In this document: in pieces, positions 18,668 through 28,589 of the stretch
How the letters are laid out: the number at the start of each line of letters is the position of its first letter
Position numbering within the stretch: the stretch's first letter is position 1
Source of the DNA: Rehaibacterium terrae
GTDB taxonomy: Bacteria; Pseudomonadota; Gammaproteobacteria; Xanthomonadales; Xanthomonadaceae
DNA: 60,109 nt
Assembly: GCF_014202935.1 (NCBI RefSeq)
Contig: NZ_JACHHX010000005.1
Coordinates: forward strand, 132,227 to 192,335
Reading direction: 5' to 3'
The notes under the pieces: generated by a model
Databases searched by the model: none
What the model saw: only the letters and a program-made list of their open reading frames with translations
Told to the model about the DNA's origin: nothing
Position numbers and translations under genes: made by a program

Positions 18668-18669
18668 GG

Positions 18670-18816
18670 TCACTCCTTGGTTTCTTCTTCAAGGGGCAGC
18701 CTGGAGGCCGCCTCGAAATCGGGTTTGCGCTTGCTGCTCCAGGCCCAGATCCAGCCGCCGATGAAGGCGGCGAGCAGGACGGCGGTGATCAGCCCATTGA
18801 CGATGCCGGTGTTCAT
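18670..18816 (-). CDS. ccoQ: cbb3 cytochrome c oxidase subunit IV CcoQ
   Basis: A 48-aa protein read directly from the sequence: one transmembrane helix (MNTGIVNGLITAVLLAAF then IGGWIWAW) followed by a short charged tail ending LEEETKE. The size, the WAWSSKRKPDF-type junction and the position between ccoO and ccoP identify CcoQ, which stabilises CcoP in the complex. It begins 10 bp after the ccoO stop. Confidence 0.88.
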   Translation of the reverse strand: MNTGIVNGLITAVLLAAFIGGWIWAWSSKRKPDFEAASRLPLEEETKE

Positions 18817-18826
18817 GGCGTGTTCC

Positions 18827-19435
18827 TCACTGTGTCCGCGGGCCGTGCCTGCCCAGGCTCTGCAGGTAGGCGATCAGTGCGTCCATCTCGGTCTTGCCGG
18901 CCACGGCGGCCGCCGCGCCATCGATGTCCTCGTCGGTGTAGGGGTCGCCGAGGCGGCGAAGGACGCGCATCCTGGCGACGACCTCGCCGGCATCGATCTG
19001 GCGCCGCTCAAGCCACGGGTAGCCGGGCATGTTCGACTCGGGCACCACGTCTCGCGGGTTGATCAGGTGCACCCGGTGCCAGTCGTCCGAATAGCGGCCG
19101 CCGACACGGGCCAGATCCGGGCCGGTGCGCTTGGAGCCCCACTGGAACGGCCGGTCGTAGACCGATTCGCCGGCCAGCGAATAGTGGCCGTAGCGCTCGG
19201 TCTCGAAGCGCAGGGTGCGGATCATCTGCGAGTGGCAGTTGTAGCAGCCCTCGCGCACGTACACGTCGCGTCCGGCCAGTTCCAGCGGCGGGTAGGGCTT
19301 GACGCCCGGCAACGGCTTGACCGCCTCGGCCTGGTACATCAGCGGCACGATCTCGGCGAGGCCGCCGAAGGAGATCACCACCGCGATCAGGATGGCCATC
19401 AGGCCGACATTCTTCTCGATCTTCTCGTGACTCAT
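18827..19435 (-). CDS. ccoO: cbb3 cytochrome c oxidase subunit II CcoO (monohaem c)
   Basis: A 202-aa membrane-anchored cytochrome c with an N-terminal helix (about 10-35) and the haem-binding [10 protein letters not shown] (CxxCH at about 64-68) typical of CcoO. The distal methionine is probably in [10 protein letters not shown] start at MSHEKIEKN (19435); the frame extends 7 residues upstream. It lies 13 bp after ccoN. Confidence 0.96.
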   Translation of the reverse strand: MSHEKIEKNVGLMAILIAVVISFGGLAEIVPLMYQAEAVKPLPGVKPYPPLELAGRDVYVREGCYNCHSQMIRTLRFETERYGHYSLAGESVYDRPFQWGSKRTGPDLARVGGRYSDDWHRVHLINPRDVVPESNMPGYPWLERRQIDAGEVVARMRVLRRLGDPYTDEDIDGAAAAVAGKTEMDALIAYLQSLGRHGPRTQ

Positions 19436-19448
19436 GTCCGTGTCCTCC

Positions 19449-20897
19449 TCAGGCATGGGCCGCGTCGGCGACCGGCTCGACCAGCGGGGAGTCGGCGGTG
19501 TCCCGCGCCATCTGGAAGGTCTTCCAGACGTTCCAGGCCATCACGCACATGCCGCCGAGCACCAGCACGCCACCAAGGAAGCGCACCAGGTAGTAGGGAT
19601 AGGTGGCGACCAGCGACTCGACGAAGGTGTAGGTCAGCGTCCCGTCGGCGTTGGTGGCGCGCCACATCAGGCCCTGCATCACGCCGGCGATCCACATCGA
19701 GGCGATGTAGAAGACCACGCCGATGGTGTGCACCCAGAAGTGGATGTCGATCAGCCTGGTGCTGTACATCTCCTTCAGCCCGAGCACGCGCGGGTAGATC
19801 ATGTACAGCGCGCCGATGCTGATCATCGCCACCCAGCCGAGCGCGCCGGAGTGCACGTGGCCGATGGTCCAGTCGGTGTAGTGGCTGAGCGAGTTGACCG
19901 TCTTGATCGACATCATCGGCCCCTCGAAGGTCGACATGCCGTAGAAGCTCAGCGAGACGATCAGGAACTTGATGATCGGATCGGTGCGCAGTTTGTGCCA
20001 TGCACCCGAGAGGGTCATCATGCCGTTGATCATGCCGCCCCAGCTCGGCGCCAGGAGGATCAGCGAGAACACCATGCCGAGCGACTGCGCCCAGTCCGGC
20101 AGCGCGGTGTACTGCAGGTGGTGCGGGCCGGCCCACATGTAGATCGCGATCAGCGCCCAGAAGTGCACGATCGACAGGCGGTAGGAGTAGATCGGGCGGC
20201 CGACCTGCTTGGGCACGTAGTAGTACATGATCCCGAGGAAACCGGCGGTCAGGAAGAAGCCCACCGCGTTGTGCCCGTACCACCACTGCACCATCGCATC
20301 GACCGCGCCGGTGTAGACCTGGTAGGACTTGGTCAGCGTCACCGGCAGCGCCAGGTTGTTGACGATGTGCAGCATCGCCACCGCGATGATGAAGGCGCCG
20401 AAGAACCAGTTGGCCACGTAGATGTGCTTGACCCGGCGTTTGGCGATGGTGCCGAAGAACAGCACGCCGTAAGCCACCCAGACCGCCGTGATCAGCAGGT
20501 CGATCGGCCACTCCAGCTCGGCGTACTCCTTGCTCTGGGTGATGCCCAGCGGCAGCGTGATCGCCGCCAGCACGATCACCAGCTGCCAGCCCCAGAACAC
20601 GAAGGACGCCAGCCTGTCCGAGATCAGCCGGGCATGGCTGGTGCGCTGCACCACATGCAGGCTGGTGGCGAACAGCGCCGAGCCGCCGAAGGCGAAGATC
20701 ACCGCATTGGTATGCAGCGGCCTCAGGCGGCCGTAGCTGAGCCACGGAATGTCGAAATTCAGCGCCGGCCAGTACAGCTGGGCGGCGATGAACACGCCGA
20801 CCGCCATGCCGACGATGCCCCAGACCAGGGTCATCACCGCGAACTGGCGGACCACCTTGTCGTTGTAAGTCTCGTGTTGCAGCGCTTGGGAGGCCAT
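19449..20897 (-). CDS. ccoN: cbb3 cytochrome c oxidase catalytic subunit CcoN
   Basis: A 482-aa, roughly twelve-helix catalytic subunit carrying haem b and the haem b3-CuB centre where oxygen is reduced. Histidine-bearing motifs are visible: [30 protein letters not shown] and [11 protein letters not shown]. The start [13 protein letters not shown] at 20897 has a purine-rich GGAG upstream; the frame runs further upstream through the regulatory region. As first gene of ccoNOQP it lies directly below an FNR-like box, predicting induction at low oxygen. Confidence 0.97.
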   Translation of the reverse strand: MASQALQHETYNDKVVRQFAVMTLVWGIVGMAVGVFIAAQLYWPALNFDIPWLSYGRLRPLHTNAVIFAFGGSALFATSLHVVQRTSHARLISDRLASFVFWGWQLVIVLAAITLPLGITQSKEYAELEWPIDLLITAVWVAYGVLFFGTIAKRRVKHIYVANWFFGAFIIAVAMLHIVNNLALPVTLTKSYQVYTGAVDAMVQWWYGHNAVGFFLTAGFLGIMYYYVPKQVGRPIYSYRLSIVHFWALIAIYMWAGPHHLQYTALPDWAQSLGMVFSLILLAPSWGGMINGMMTLSGAWHKLRTDPIIKFLIVSLSFYGMSTFEGPMMSIKTVNSLSHYTDWTIGHVHSGALGWVAMISIGALYMIYPRVLGLKEMYSTRLIDIHFWVHTIGVVFYIASMWIAGVMQGLMWRATNADGTLTYTFVESLVATYPYYLVRFLGGVLVLGGMCVMAWNVWKTFQMARDTADSPLVEPVADAAHA

Positions 20898-20957
20898 GTC
20901 CCCATTTCTCCGGATGGCTTTGCGCGGCAATTCTCGGGGCGCGGGGTCGGGGGACGG

Positions 20958-20971
20958 TTGACTTGGATCAA
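20958..20971 (-). promoter_or_regulatory. FNR/ANR box upstream of ccoN
   Basis: Read on the minus strand the site is TTGATCCAAGTCAA, matching the FNR/ANR consensus TTGAT-N4-ATCAA at 9 of 10 defined positions. Its centre lies 68 bp before the ccoN ATG. A class II activator centred at -41.5 would put the -10 near GAGAATT and leave a leader of about 25 bp. Control by a Crp/Fnr-family oxygen sensor is inference but is usual for cco operons. Confidence 0.7.
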
Positions 20972-21076
20972 GTGCGAGCGGCCGGCTTTGGTGCCGCCGC
21001 CCCGATCGCGGCTTCCGCGCTCCGTCGGCGATGGCCCCGTCCCCTTGCCTGCCGGTCCGTGCTAGCGTGCCCGGCC

Positions 21077-22318
21077 ATGACATCCACGCCCTTGATCACC
21101 AACGACGCCGTCGTTCTCGGCCTGCTGGCCGTCACCCTGGGTCTGGTGTTCTGGACCGGCACCGGTCCGACACCGTTCTGGCGCCGCTTCTACGCGATCG
21201 TGCCGGGGCTGCTGCTGTGCTACTTCATCCCGGCGCTGTACAACACCTTCGGGCTGATCGACGGCGAGTCCTCCGGGCTGTACCCGATGGCGCGCGACTA
21301 CCTGCTGCCGAGCGCACTGGTGCTGCTCACCGTCTCGGTCGACATCAGGGCGATCCTGCGGCTGGGGCCGAAGGCGCTGATCATGTTCCTGACCGGCACC
21401 GCCTCGGTGATGCTGGGTGCGGTGCTGGCGTTCCTGGTCCTGCGCGGGCTGGCGCCGGAGGTGGTGGCCGGCGAAGTCTGGCGCGGGCTGACCACGGTGG
21501 CCGGCAGCTGGATCGGCGGCGGCGCCAACCAGGCGGCGATGCGCGAGGTGTTCGAGGTCGACATGAACGTGTTCGGCCAGTTCGTTGCCGTCGACATCCT
21601 GGTGTCGAGCCTGTGGCTGGCGCTGATCCTGTTCCTGGCGCCGCGCGCGGCCGCCTTCGACCGCTGGACCGGTGCCGATACCCGCGCCATCGATGAGCTC
21701 AAGCGCCGGGTCGAGGCCTACCAGGCCGAGCATACCCGGGTCGCCAGCCTGCCCGACCTGATGGTGATCCTCGCCATCGCCCTCGGCGCGACCGGGCTGG
21801 CGCATGCGCTGACCGACCTGATCCTCGCCGGCATCGCCACGCTGCCCGCCGAATGGAACCTGGCGGATTACAGCCTGACCTCGCGCTTCTTCTGGGTGGT
21901 GGTGCTGGCGACCACCTTCGGCCTGCTGCTCAGCTTCACCCGCGCCCGCCGCTACGAGGGTGCCGGCGCCTCTAAGGTCGGCGCGGCGATGCTGTACGTG
22001 CTGATCGCCACCATCGGCATGCACATGGATCTGGGCGCACTGCGCGACGTGCCGGGCCTGTTCGCGCTGGCGGCGGTCTGGCTGCTGATCCACGGCGTGC
22101 TGATGTTCGCCGTGGCCAAACTGATCCGCGCGCCGCTGTTCTTCCTCGCCATCGGCTCGGAGGCCAACATCGGCGGCGCCGCCTCGGCGCCGGTGGTCGC
22201 CAGCGCCTTCCACCCGGCGCTGGCGCCGGTGGGGGTGCTGCTGGCAGTGCTGGGCTACGTGCTCGGCACCTACTGCGCCTACCTGGTCGGCCTGGCGCTG
22301 CAGGCGCTGGCGGGGTGA
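21077..22318 (+). CDS. DUF819-family membrane protein
   Basis: A 413-aa protein with about ten hydrophobic helices, of the DUF819 (YjcL-like) family of putative transporters, whose substrate is unknown. Recognisable stretches are [29 protein letters not shown]-like packing near the N-terminus, [13 protein letters not shown] in the middle and [16 protein letters not shown] near the C-terminus. The two glycine-rich, polar-containing segments resemble discontinuous helices of secondary transporters. ATG 21077 is chosen since earlier in-frame residues overlap the ccoN control region. It is divergent from ccoN and convergent with corA. Confidence 0.85.
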   Translation: MTSTPLITNDAVVLGLLAVTLGLVFWTGTGPTPFWRRFYAIVPGLLLCYFIPALYNTFGLIDGESSGLYPMARDYLLPSALVLLTVSVDIRAILRLGPKALIMFLTGTASVMLGAVLAFLVLRGLAPEVVAGEVWRGLTTVAGSWIGGGANQAAMREVFEVDMNVFGQFVAVDILVSSLWLALILFLAPRAAAFDRWTGADTRAIDELKRRVEAYQAEHTRVASLPDLMVILAIALGATGLAHALTDLILAGIATLPAEWNLADYSLTSRFFWVVVLATTFGLLLSFTRARRYEGAGASKVGAAMLYVLIATIGMHMDLGALRDVPGLFALAAVWLLIHGVLMFAVAKLIRAPLFFLAIGSEANIGGAASAPVVASAFHPALAPVGVLLAVLGYVLGTYCAYLVGLALQALAG

Positions 22319-22334
22319 GCGAAGGAAAACAACG

Positions 22335-22356
22335 GCACGCACGGCGTGCGTGCTTT
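22335..22356. terminator. Hairpin terminator between DUF819 gene and corA
   Basis: A perfect 8-bp stem GCACGCAC/GTGCGTGC with loop GGC, followed by TTT on the plus strand. It lies between two convergent genes and could end transcription of the DUF819 gene; the short T-run makes it weak. Confidence 0.5.
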
Positions 22357-22381
22357 GGCTCTTGCCGCCTTCCCGCGTCCC

Positions 22382-23371
22382 CTACAGCCAGCGCGCCCGT
22401 TTGAGCAGGCGGTAGAGCAGGCCGGCCGAAAGCACGGTGACGCCGGTGACGACGTAATAGCTGTAGTCGCCGGCCAGCTCGGGCATGTGCTCGAAGTTCA
22501 TGCCGTACCAGCTCGCGATCAGCGTCGGTACCGCCACCAGCGCCGCCCAGCCGGCCAGGCGCTTGACCACCTCGCCCTGGCCGACGGTGACCAGCGAGAG
22601 GTTGACCGTCATTGCCGCGGTCACCATCTCGCGCAGGGTGTCGATGGCCTCGTTGACGCGCAGGGCGTGATCGAACACGTCGCGGAAATGCAGGCGCATC
22701 TCCTCGCGCACCAGGGTCGGGTGCAGGTGCACGAGCTGGCCGAGGATGTCCTGCAGCGGCGCCACCGCCAGCCGCATCTTGGTCAGCTCGTACTTGAGCC
22801 GGTACAGGCGCTGGATGGTTTCGCGGCGGAAGGTCTCGGCGAAGATCGCCTGCTCCAGTTCGTTCAGCTCGTCCTGGAACTCGCGCACGATCGGCTGCAG
22901 GTTGTCGACGACGTAGTCGAGCACCGCGTACAGCGCGTAGCTTGGCCCCAGCCGCAACAGTTCGGGATGCTGCTCGCAACGGGCGCGCGCCGGCGCGTAG
23001 GTGAGCGAGGCGCCGTGGCGCACGGTCACCAGGTAGCGCTTGCCGAGGAAGACATGGGTTTCGCCGAAGCGGATGCTGCCGTCGACCAGTTGCGCGGTGT
23101 GCAGGGCGATGAACAGCGAGTCGCCGTAGGCCTCGATCTTGGGCCGCTGGTGGGCATGGTGGGCGTCCTCGACGGCCAGCTCGTGCAGCCCGAACTCCGC
23201 CTGGATCTGCGCCAGCAGCGGCTCGTCCGGCTCGTACAGGCCGACCCAGACGAAGCCGTCCCGCTCCCGGGCGAGGAACTCGCCGATGCCCGCCACCGGC
23301 AATTCGCGACGGCTGCCATCGGCCGGATAGGCGACGCAGTTGACGATGCCGGCTGCCTGGATTGCGCTCAT
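22382..23371 (-). CDS. corA: CorA-family magnesium/cobalt transporter
   Basis: A 329-aa CorA channel protein: a large cytoplasmic N-terminal domain (alpha/beta then long helices, with ELAVEDAHHAHQRPKIEAYGDSLF-type motif) and two C-terminal transmembrane helices. The pore signature YGMNFEHMPEL follows the first helix, with the GMN triad intact. It forms a pentamer importing Mg2+. It lies 37 bp after the Lnb-like gene on the same strand and may be read through from the ybeZYX operon. Confidence 0.95.
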   Translation of the reverse strand: MSAIQAAGIVNCVAYPADGSRRELPVAGIGEFLARERDGFVWVGLYEPDEPLLAQIQAEFGLHELAVEDAHHAHQRPKIEAYGDSLFIALHTAQLVDGSIRFGETHVFLGKRYLVTVRHGASLTYAPARARCEQHPELLRLGPSYALYAVLDYVVDNLQPIVREFQDELNELEQAIFAETFRRETIQRLYRLKYELTKMRLAVAPLQDILGQLVHLHPTLVREEMRLHFRDVFDHALRVNEAIDTLREMVTAAMTVNLSLVTVGQGEVVKRLAGWAALVAVPTLIASWYGMNFEHMPELAGDYSYYVVTGVTVLSAGLLYRLLKRARWL

Positions 23372-23408
23372 GGCGGCATCTTCACCGTGCCGCCCGGAGC
23401 CGGCAAGC

Positions 23409-24581
23409 TCAGCCGCGGCGCCGCAGCGCCCAGGCGAGGGCGGCGTGCAGCGGCAGCATCAGCGCGATCCAGTCGGCATTGTCCTGCAGCCGGAACGGGA
23501 GGAAGCGCAGGAACAACGCCAGGCCGGCGCCGAGCAGCACCAGCATCAGCAGCCGGTGGAAGCTCCTCGCCGGCTCGCGCCCGCGCCACAGTGCCCGCGC
23601 GCCCGGCAACAGGGCCAGGCACAGCGGGTTGAACAGCAGCAGGTTCTCGTTCCCCCAGGCGGCGACGTGGTCGGTCAGCAGCCACAGCGCCAGCAGGCCG
23701 AGACCGGTCACGCCGCACAGCGCCCAGAGGCCGGCGGCGATGCCGGCCAGCGCGCGCGGCGTGCGCCGGCCCAGCCAGAGCAGACCGATGGCGAGCGTCA
23801 GCCCGAGCAGGGCGTAGCGGGCGCGCCATTGCGGCGGTTCGTCCCAGGCCGGCGGCAGGCGGTGCACGAGCAGCGTGTCCTCGCCAGTGACCAGGGGGCG
23901 GCCGTCCGGCAGGCGCACCTCGCGCACCGCCTCGCGCAGGCGCATCGGCACGAAGGATTCCTCCCAGCGCGACAGCGGCCGGTCGGCGTAGGGGCCGAGG
24001 CCGATGTGCATTCCGAAGCCCATCCACGGCAGCGGCATGCCCAGGCGCAGCGATTCCATGCGGTAGGTCAGCCCGCGCGAGCGACCGCTGAGCTGCGTCT
24101 GCAACAGGCCGCCGAGCGCGTCGTCGAGCGCATCGCGCACCTTGGTCGAGCAATTGGCGGTGAAGTAGTCGTAGCGGTAGACGGCGTTCTCGGGGCGTGC
24201 ATTCCAGGCCAGGAAGTCGGCCAGGTCGCGCGCGGCGGCGTCCTCGATCGCCAGCCACTGCAGCGTGACGCCGCGCCCGGCCCGGGCGTAGTAGGCCAGG
24301 TCCTGCGAGAACGGCAGTGCCACCAGCCGGTAGCGCATGTCGCCCTTGAGGAAGCGCAGCAGGAAGCCGGGCTCGTCGAAGTCGAAGTAGCCGTAGTTGT
24401 AGAGCGTGGGCTCGTTGCCGTCGCCTTCGTCGACCAGGATGGCGTTGTGGCCGAAGCGCGACCAGTACTCTTCGCCCGGCTCCATCGTCACCAGGCCGAT
24501 GCGCGGTGCCGCCGCCGCGCCGGCGACGAGCAACATCCACAGCAGGAACAAGGCGGCCAGGCCGCGGCCGCGCTCAGTCAT
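23409..24581 (-). CDS. Lnb-type (DUF4105) membrane protein, possible lipoprotein N-acyltransferase
   Basis: A 390-aa protein: signal peptide (about 1-25), a periplasmic DUF4105/Lnb N-terminal domain, then about five transmembrane helices from residue 255 on. The presumed catalytic pair is present, His45 in SRFGHNAILV and Cys144 in FTANCSTKV, and the membrane part holds NENLLLFNP. DUF4105 is the periplasmic domain of Lnb, the lipoprotein N-acyltransferase described in Bacteroides. The gene overlaps corC by 8 bp, so it occupies the place that lnt has in E. coli (miaB-ybeZ-ybeY-ybeX-lnt). Acylation of lipoproteins is therefore an attractive inference, but many DUF4105 proteins have unknown roles, and a conventional lnt may exist elsewhere. 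Confidence 0.8.
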   Translation of the reverse strand: MTERGRGLAALFLLWMLLVAGAAAAPRIGLVTMEPGEEYWSRFGHNAILVDEGDGNEPTLYNYGYFDFDEPGFLLRFLKGDMRYRLVALPFSQDLAYYARAGRGVTLQWLAIEDAAARDLADFLAWNARPENAVYRYDYFTANCSTKVRDALDDALGGLLQTQLSGRSRGLTYRMESLRLGMPLPWMGFGMHIGLGPYADRPLSRWEESFVPMRLREAVREVRLPDGRPLVTGEDTLLVHRLPPAWDEPPQWRARYALLGLTLAIGLLWLGRRTPRALAGIAAGLWALCGVTGLGLLALWLLTDHVAAWGNENLLLFNPLCLALLPGARALWRGREPARSFHRLLMLVLLGAGLALFLRFLPFRLQDNADWIALMLPLHAALAWALRRRG

Positions 24582-25425
24582 CGTCCTGCAGGCTCACGAC
24601 GAAGCTGTGCACGCGGCGGCGGTCGCTGCGTGCGACGCGGAAATGGAATCGGCCCAGGGTCAGCTCCTCGCCGGCTTCCGGCAGGTGGCCGATGGCCGAG
24701 GTCACCAGCCCGCCGACGGTGTCGTAGTCGTCGTCGGGGAAGTCGGCACCGAAGCGCTCGTTGAAGTCGGCGATCGGCGTCAGCGCGTCGACCACATACT
24801 GGCCGTCGGTCTGGGCGACGATCTGGCTGTTCTCGCCTTCGGCCTCGTCATGCTCGTCGTCGATCTCGCCGACGATCTGCTCGAGCACGTCCTCGATGGT
24901 GACCAGGCCGGCGACGCCGCCGTATTCGTCGACCACGATCGCCATGTGATTGCGCGAGAGGCGGAACTCCTTGAGCAGCACGTTCAGTCGCTTGGACTCG
25001 GGAATCAGTACCGCCGGCCGCAGCAGCGGGCGCACCGAGGTCGGCGGATTGGCGCCGGCCAGGCCCTTGAGCAGGTCCTTGGCGAGCAGGATGCCCAGGA
25101 TCTCGTCGCGGTCCTCGCCGTGCACGGGGAAACGCGAGTGGCCGCTCTCGACCACGATGTGCAGCACCTCGGAGAGCGGCGCATCGGCGGGAATGGACAC
25201 CATCTGCGCACGTGGCACCATCACGTCGCCGACCTGCTGTTCGGACACGGCCAGCGCGCCTTCCAGCATCTTCAGGGTGTCGGCGGTGAGCAGGCCGTTG
25301 GCCTGGGCTTCCCGGAGGATCTCGAGCAGGTCCTCGCGGCTGCGGGGTTCGCCGGAGAAGGCGGCGCTCAGGCGGTCGAGCCAGGAGCGGCGCTCCGGCG
25401 GGCTACTACTGGGGTCCTCGGACAT
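24574..25425 (-). CDS. corC: CorC/YbeX family CBS-domain protein
   Basis: A 283-aa cytoplasmic protein with a paired CBS domain (about 65-190; VMVPRAQMVSIP, SRFPVHGEDRDEILGILLAKDLL and VDEYGGVAGLVTIEDVLEQIVGEI) and a C-terminal CorC_HlyC domain (DDDYDTVGGLV ... GRFHFRV). E. coli YbeX/CorC is linked to Mg2+/Co2+ efflux and ribosome homeostasis and binds adenosine nucleotides. It follows ybeY after about 100 bp and overlaps the Lnb-like gene. Confidence 0.94.
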   Translation of the reverse strand: MSEDPSSSPPERRSWLDRLSAAFSGEPRSREDLLEILREAQANGLLTADTLKMLEGALAVSEQQVGDVMVPRAQMVSIPADAPLSEVLHIVVESGHSRFPVHGEDRDEILGILLAKDLLKGLAGANPPTSVRPLLRPAVLIPESKRLNVLLKEFRLSRNHMAIVVDEYGGVAGLVTIEDVLEQIVGEIDDEHDEAEGENSQIVAQTDGQYVVDALTPIADFNERFGADFPDDDYDTVGGLVTSAIGHLPEAGEELTLGRFHFRVARSDRRRVHSFVVSLQDDD

Positions 25426-25527
25426 GGATCTTCGACAGGCGCCCGCGAAAGGGGCGGTGGCCGGCAGTTTACCGCGAACGGGTGGCGGCTTGCCGTCGAC
25501 ATCAGCCCGGCCGCGGGCGGCGAGCCG

Positions 25528-25992
25528 TTACAGATAGGGATCGGCGATGCCCAGCCCGGCGAGGATTTCGCGCTTGAGCTGTTCCATTGCCTCGGCTTCG
25601 AGCGGGTCGTCGTGATCCATGCCGAGCAGGTGCAGCACGCCGTGCACGGTCAGGTGGGCGTAGTGCGCGGCCAGCGGTTTGCCGTGCTCCCTGGCCTCGC
25701 GGGCCACCACCGGCGCGCACAGCACGATGTCGCCGAGGATCGGCAGGCTCACCCCGTCGGGCAGCTCGGCCGGAAAACTGAGCACGTTGGTGGCGTAGTC
25801 CTTGCCACGGTAATGGCGGTTGAGTGCGCGGCCTTCGCGCTCGCCGACCAGGCGGATGGCCAGATCGGCGCGGCGCACACGGCCGCTGAGCGCGGCTTCG
25901 GCCCATTTGCGGAAGCTCTGCGGCGCGGGCAGCCCGGCGCGGTCGAGTCCGTAACTGACGCCCAGATCCAGCTGTACCGCCCGCCTGCCCAT
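25528..25992 (-). CDS. ybeY: Endoribonuclease / rRNA maturation factor YbeY
   Basis: A 154-aa zinc-dependent protein for 16S rRNA 3'-end maturation and ribosome quality control. The metal-binding signature H-G-x-L-H-L-x-G-x-D-H is seen as HGVLHLLGMDHDD, and NVLSFPAELPDG and LGDIVLC are conserved family motifs. It begins 2 bp after the ybeZ stop, consistent with cotranscription. Confidence 0.95.
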   Translation of the reverse strand: MGRRAVQLDLGVSYGLDRAGLPAPQSFRKWAEAALSGRVRRADLAIRLVGEREGRALNRHYRGKDYATNVLSFPAELPDGVSLPILGDIVLCAPVVAREAREHGKPLAAHYAHLTVHGVLHLLGMDHDDPLEAEAMEQLKREILAGLGIADPYL

Positions 25993-25994
25993 CG

Positions 25995-26966
25995 TCAGTC
26001 CTCCGGCTTGCCGTCGCGCGCATCGTAGGCGCGAACGATCCGCTGTACCAGCGGATGCCGCACCACGTCGCGGGCGGTGAAGAAGGTGAAGCTGATCCCG
26101 TCGACGTCGCGCAGCACCTCGACCGCATCGCGCAGGCCGGATTTGACGCTGCGCGGCAGATCGACCTGGGTGAGGTCGCCGGTCACCACCGCGGTCGAGC
26201 CGAAACCGATCCGGGTGAGGAACATCTTCATCTGCTCGATGGTGGTGTTCTGCGCCTCGTCGAGGATCACGAAGGCGTCGTTGAGGGTGCGGCCGCGCAT
26301 GTAGGCCAGCGGTGCGATCTCGATGACGTTCTTCTCGATCAGCTTGAGCACGCGCTCGACGCCGAGCATTTCATACAGCGCGTCGTAGAGCGGGCGCAGG
26401 TAGGGGTCCACTTTCTGGCTGAGGTCGCCGGGGAGGAAGCCCAGCTTCTCGCCGGCCTCGACCGCCGGACGCACCAGGATCACGCGCTGCACGCGGCTGG
26501 TGTTGAGCGCCTCCACCGCGCTGGCCACGGCGAGGAAGGTCTTGCCGGTGCCGGCCGGGCCGATGCCGAAGTTGACGTCGTGGGTGGCGATGGCGTGCAG
26601 GTAGCGCGCCTGGTTGGCGCCGCGGCCGCGCACGTTGCCGCGCTTGACCTTGATGACCACCTCCTGCGTGCCGGCGGTGTCGGCGAGGCGGTCGATGCTG
26701 GCGTCGTTCAGACGCAGGTGGACGCGCTGCGTGGTCAGCGTCTCGCTGGCCGTCTCCTCGTAGAGCGCCTTGAGCAGGCGTTCGGCGGCGCGCGCGGCCT
26801 GGTCCTCGCCGATCACCCGGAACACGTTGCCGCGGTTGGCGATCTCCACCCCCATGCGCAGCTCGATCTGCCGCAGGTGCTCGTCGAACGGGCCGGCGAG
26901 ATTGGCCAGGCGCGCGATGTCCTCGGGCTCCAGGACGAAGTCGCGCTGGGCGAGCGGGGTGCTCAT
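25995..26966 (-). CDS. ybeZ: PhoH-family ATPase YbeZ
   Basis: A 323-aa PhoH-like P-loop protein. Walker A GPAGTGKTFLAVA lies near residue 140, and Walker B plus downstream motifs are seen in FVILDEAQNTTIEQMKMFLTRIGFGS and VVTGDLTQVDLP. An N-terminal KH-like portion precedes the ATPase. YbeZ partners YbeY in rRNA metabolism. It lies between miaB and ybeY on the same strand. Confidence 0.95.
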   Translation of the reverse strand: MSTPLAQRDFVLEPEDIARLANLAGPFDEHLRQIELRMGVEIANRGNVFRVIGEDQAARAAERLLKALYEETASETLTTQRVHLRLNDASIDRLADTAGTQEVVIKVKRGNVRGRGANQARYLHAIATHDVNFGIGPAGTGKTFLAVASAVEALNTSRVQRVILVRPAVEAGEKLGFLPGDLSQKVDPYLRPLYDALYEMLGVERVLKLIEKNVIEIAPLAYMRGRTLNDAFVILDEAQNTTIEQMKMFLTRIGFGSTAVVTGDLTQVDLPRSVKSGLRDAVEVLRDVDGISFTFFTARDVVRHPLVQRIVRAYDARDGKPED

Positions 26967-27131
26967 GGCGCGTCAGCCACGGATCGGCACGGATGGGCGC
27001 GGGTCGGGGAGCCTGAAGCCGGCCCGTCGGCGCATGGCGCTGAAAGGAGGCGGTGGATGCAAGCCATGGCGGTCAGCTTCTCCCTGGGTGGCGCTTCATC
27101 CGCGGGCATCCGCGTCGACCCGTGGCCGGAC

Positions 27132-28478
27132 TCAGGCCGCCTCGGAGCCGCCGATGGCGAGGACCCGTCCGCGCAGCGAGTTCGACAGCGCGTGGGTGAT
27201 CGTCACGTCCACGAACTGGCCGATCATGCGGGGATGGCCGGGGAAATTGACGTAGCGCATGTTGCCGGTGCGCCCGGTCAGCTCGTTCGGATCCTTCCTG
27301 CTCGGTCCCTCGACCAGTACGCGCTGCACGCTGCCGACCATGGCCTCGGAGATCTTCTTCGCGTTGGCGTCGATGGCGGCCTGCAGGCGCTGCAGACGGG
27401 CTTTCTTTTCGGCCTCGGGCGTGTCGTCGGGCAGGTTGGCGGCCGGTGTGCCGGGGCGGGCGGAGTAGATGAAGCTGAAGCTCTGGTCGAAGCCGATGTC
27501 CTCGATCAGCTTCATCGTCGCCTCGAAGTCCTTCTCGGTTTCGCCCGGGAAGCCGACGATGAAGTCCGAGCTGATCGAGATGCCCGGCCGCGCCTCGCGC
27601 AGGCGGCGGATCTTGGCCTTGTACTCGAGCACGGTGTGGCCGCGCTTCATCGCGGCGAGGATGCGGTCGGAGCCGGCCTGCACCGGCAGATGCAGGTACT
27701 CGGCGAGCTGCGGCACGTCGCGGTGGGCCTCGATCAGCGCGTCGCTGAACTCGACCGGGTGCGAGGTGGTGTAGCGGATGCGGCCGATGCCATCGATCTG
27801 GGCGATGGCGCGGATCAGCAGGGCGAGGTCGGCGACGCTGCCGTCGGCCATCCGGCCGCGGTAGGCGTTGACGTTCTGGCCGAGCAGGTTGACCTCGCGC
27901 ACCCCCTGCTCGGCGAGCTGGGCGACTTCCAGCAGCACGTCGTCGAACGGCCGCGAGACTTCCTCGCCGCGGGTGTAGGGCACCACGCAGAAGGTGCAGT
28001 ACTTCGAGCAGCCCTCCATGACCGAGACGAAGGCGGTCGGGCCTTCGGCGCGCGGCTCGGGCAGGCGGTCGAACTTTTCGATCTCGGGGAAGCTGATGTC
28101 CACCTGCGGCCGGCCGGTGTCGCGCCTGGCGGCGATCATCGCCGGCAGCCGGTGCAGGGTCTGCGGACCGAACACCAGGTCGACGAAGGGCGCGCGCTGG
28201 AGGATCGCCTCGCCCTCCTGGCTGGCCACGCAGCCGCCCACGCCGATGATGACCCGGTCGTTCTTCTTCTTGAGCTGCCTCCAGCGGCCGAGCTGGGAGA
28301 ACACCTTCTCCTGCGCCTTCTCGCGGATCGAGCAGGTGTTGATCAGGATGACGTCGGCCTCGGACTCGTCTTCGGTCAATTCCAGGCCGTGCTCGGCCGC
28401 CAGCACGTCGGCCATCTTGGCCGAGTCGTACTCGTTCATCTGGCAACCGTGGGTCTTGATGTAGAGCTTGCCGGCCAT
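27132..28478 (-). CDS. miaB: tRNA-2-methylthio-N6-isopentenyladenosine synthase MiaB
   Basis: A 448-aa radical-SAM methylthiotransferase acting on i6A37 of tRNA. The N-terminal UPF0004 domain supplies three cluster cysteines ([19 protein letters not shown] and GVGGCVAS), the radical-SAM motif [15 protein letters not shown] binds the second [4Fe-4S] cluster, and a C-terminal TRAM domain recognises tRNA. I take ATG 28478 ([12 protein letters not shown]), which fits the family; the frame runs over 600 bp further upstream through the antisense of the transglycosylase gene and is not coding there. It heads the miaB-ybeZ-ybeY-corC group, about 165 bp before ybeZ. Confidence 0.96.
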   Translation of the reverse strand: MAGKLYIKTHGCQMNEYDSAKMADVLAAEHGLELTEDESEADVILINTCSIREKAQEKVFSQLGRWRQLKKKNDRVIIGVGGCVASQEGEAILQRAPFVDLVFGPQTLHRLPAMIAARRDTGRPQVDISFPEIEKFDRLPEPRAEGPTAFVSVMEGCSKYCTFCVVPYTRGEEVSRPFDDVLLEVAQLAEQGVREVNLLGQNVNAYRGRMADGSVADLALLIRAIAQIDGIGRIRYTTSHPVEFSDALIEAHRDVPQLAEYLHLPVQAGSDRILAAMKRGHTVLEYKAKIRRLREARPGISISSDFIVGFPGETEKDFEATMKLIEDIGFDQSFSFIYSARPGTPAANLPDDTPEAEKKARLQRLQAAIDANAKKISEAMVGSVQRVLVEGPSRKDPNELTGRTGNMRYVNFPGHPRMIGQFVDVTITHALSNSLRGRVLAIGGSEAA

Positions 28479-28589
28479 GCAGGCGTACCGAAAACCGCAA
28501 ACCGCTATTGTAGTGGCCGCGGGTTGGCGCGCCAAACGTTTGACCGCAAAGGACTTGGCAGTCCGGCCGGAGCTGTGGAAACTGCCGTC

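Noticed and set aside
26055-28589. Long plus-strand frame upstream of the lytic transglycosylase
   Set aside because: It is antisense to ybeZ and miaB; the transglycosylase begins at its signal peptide (28590).
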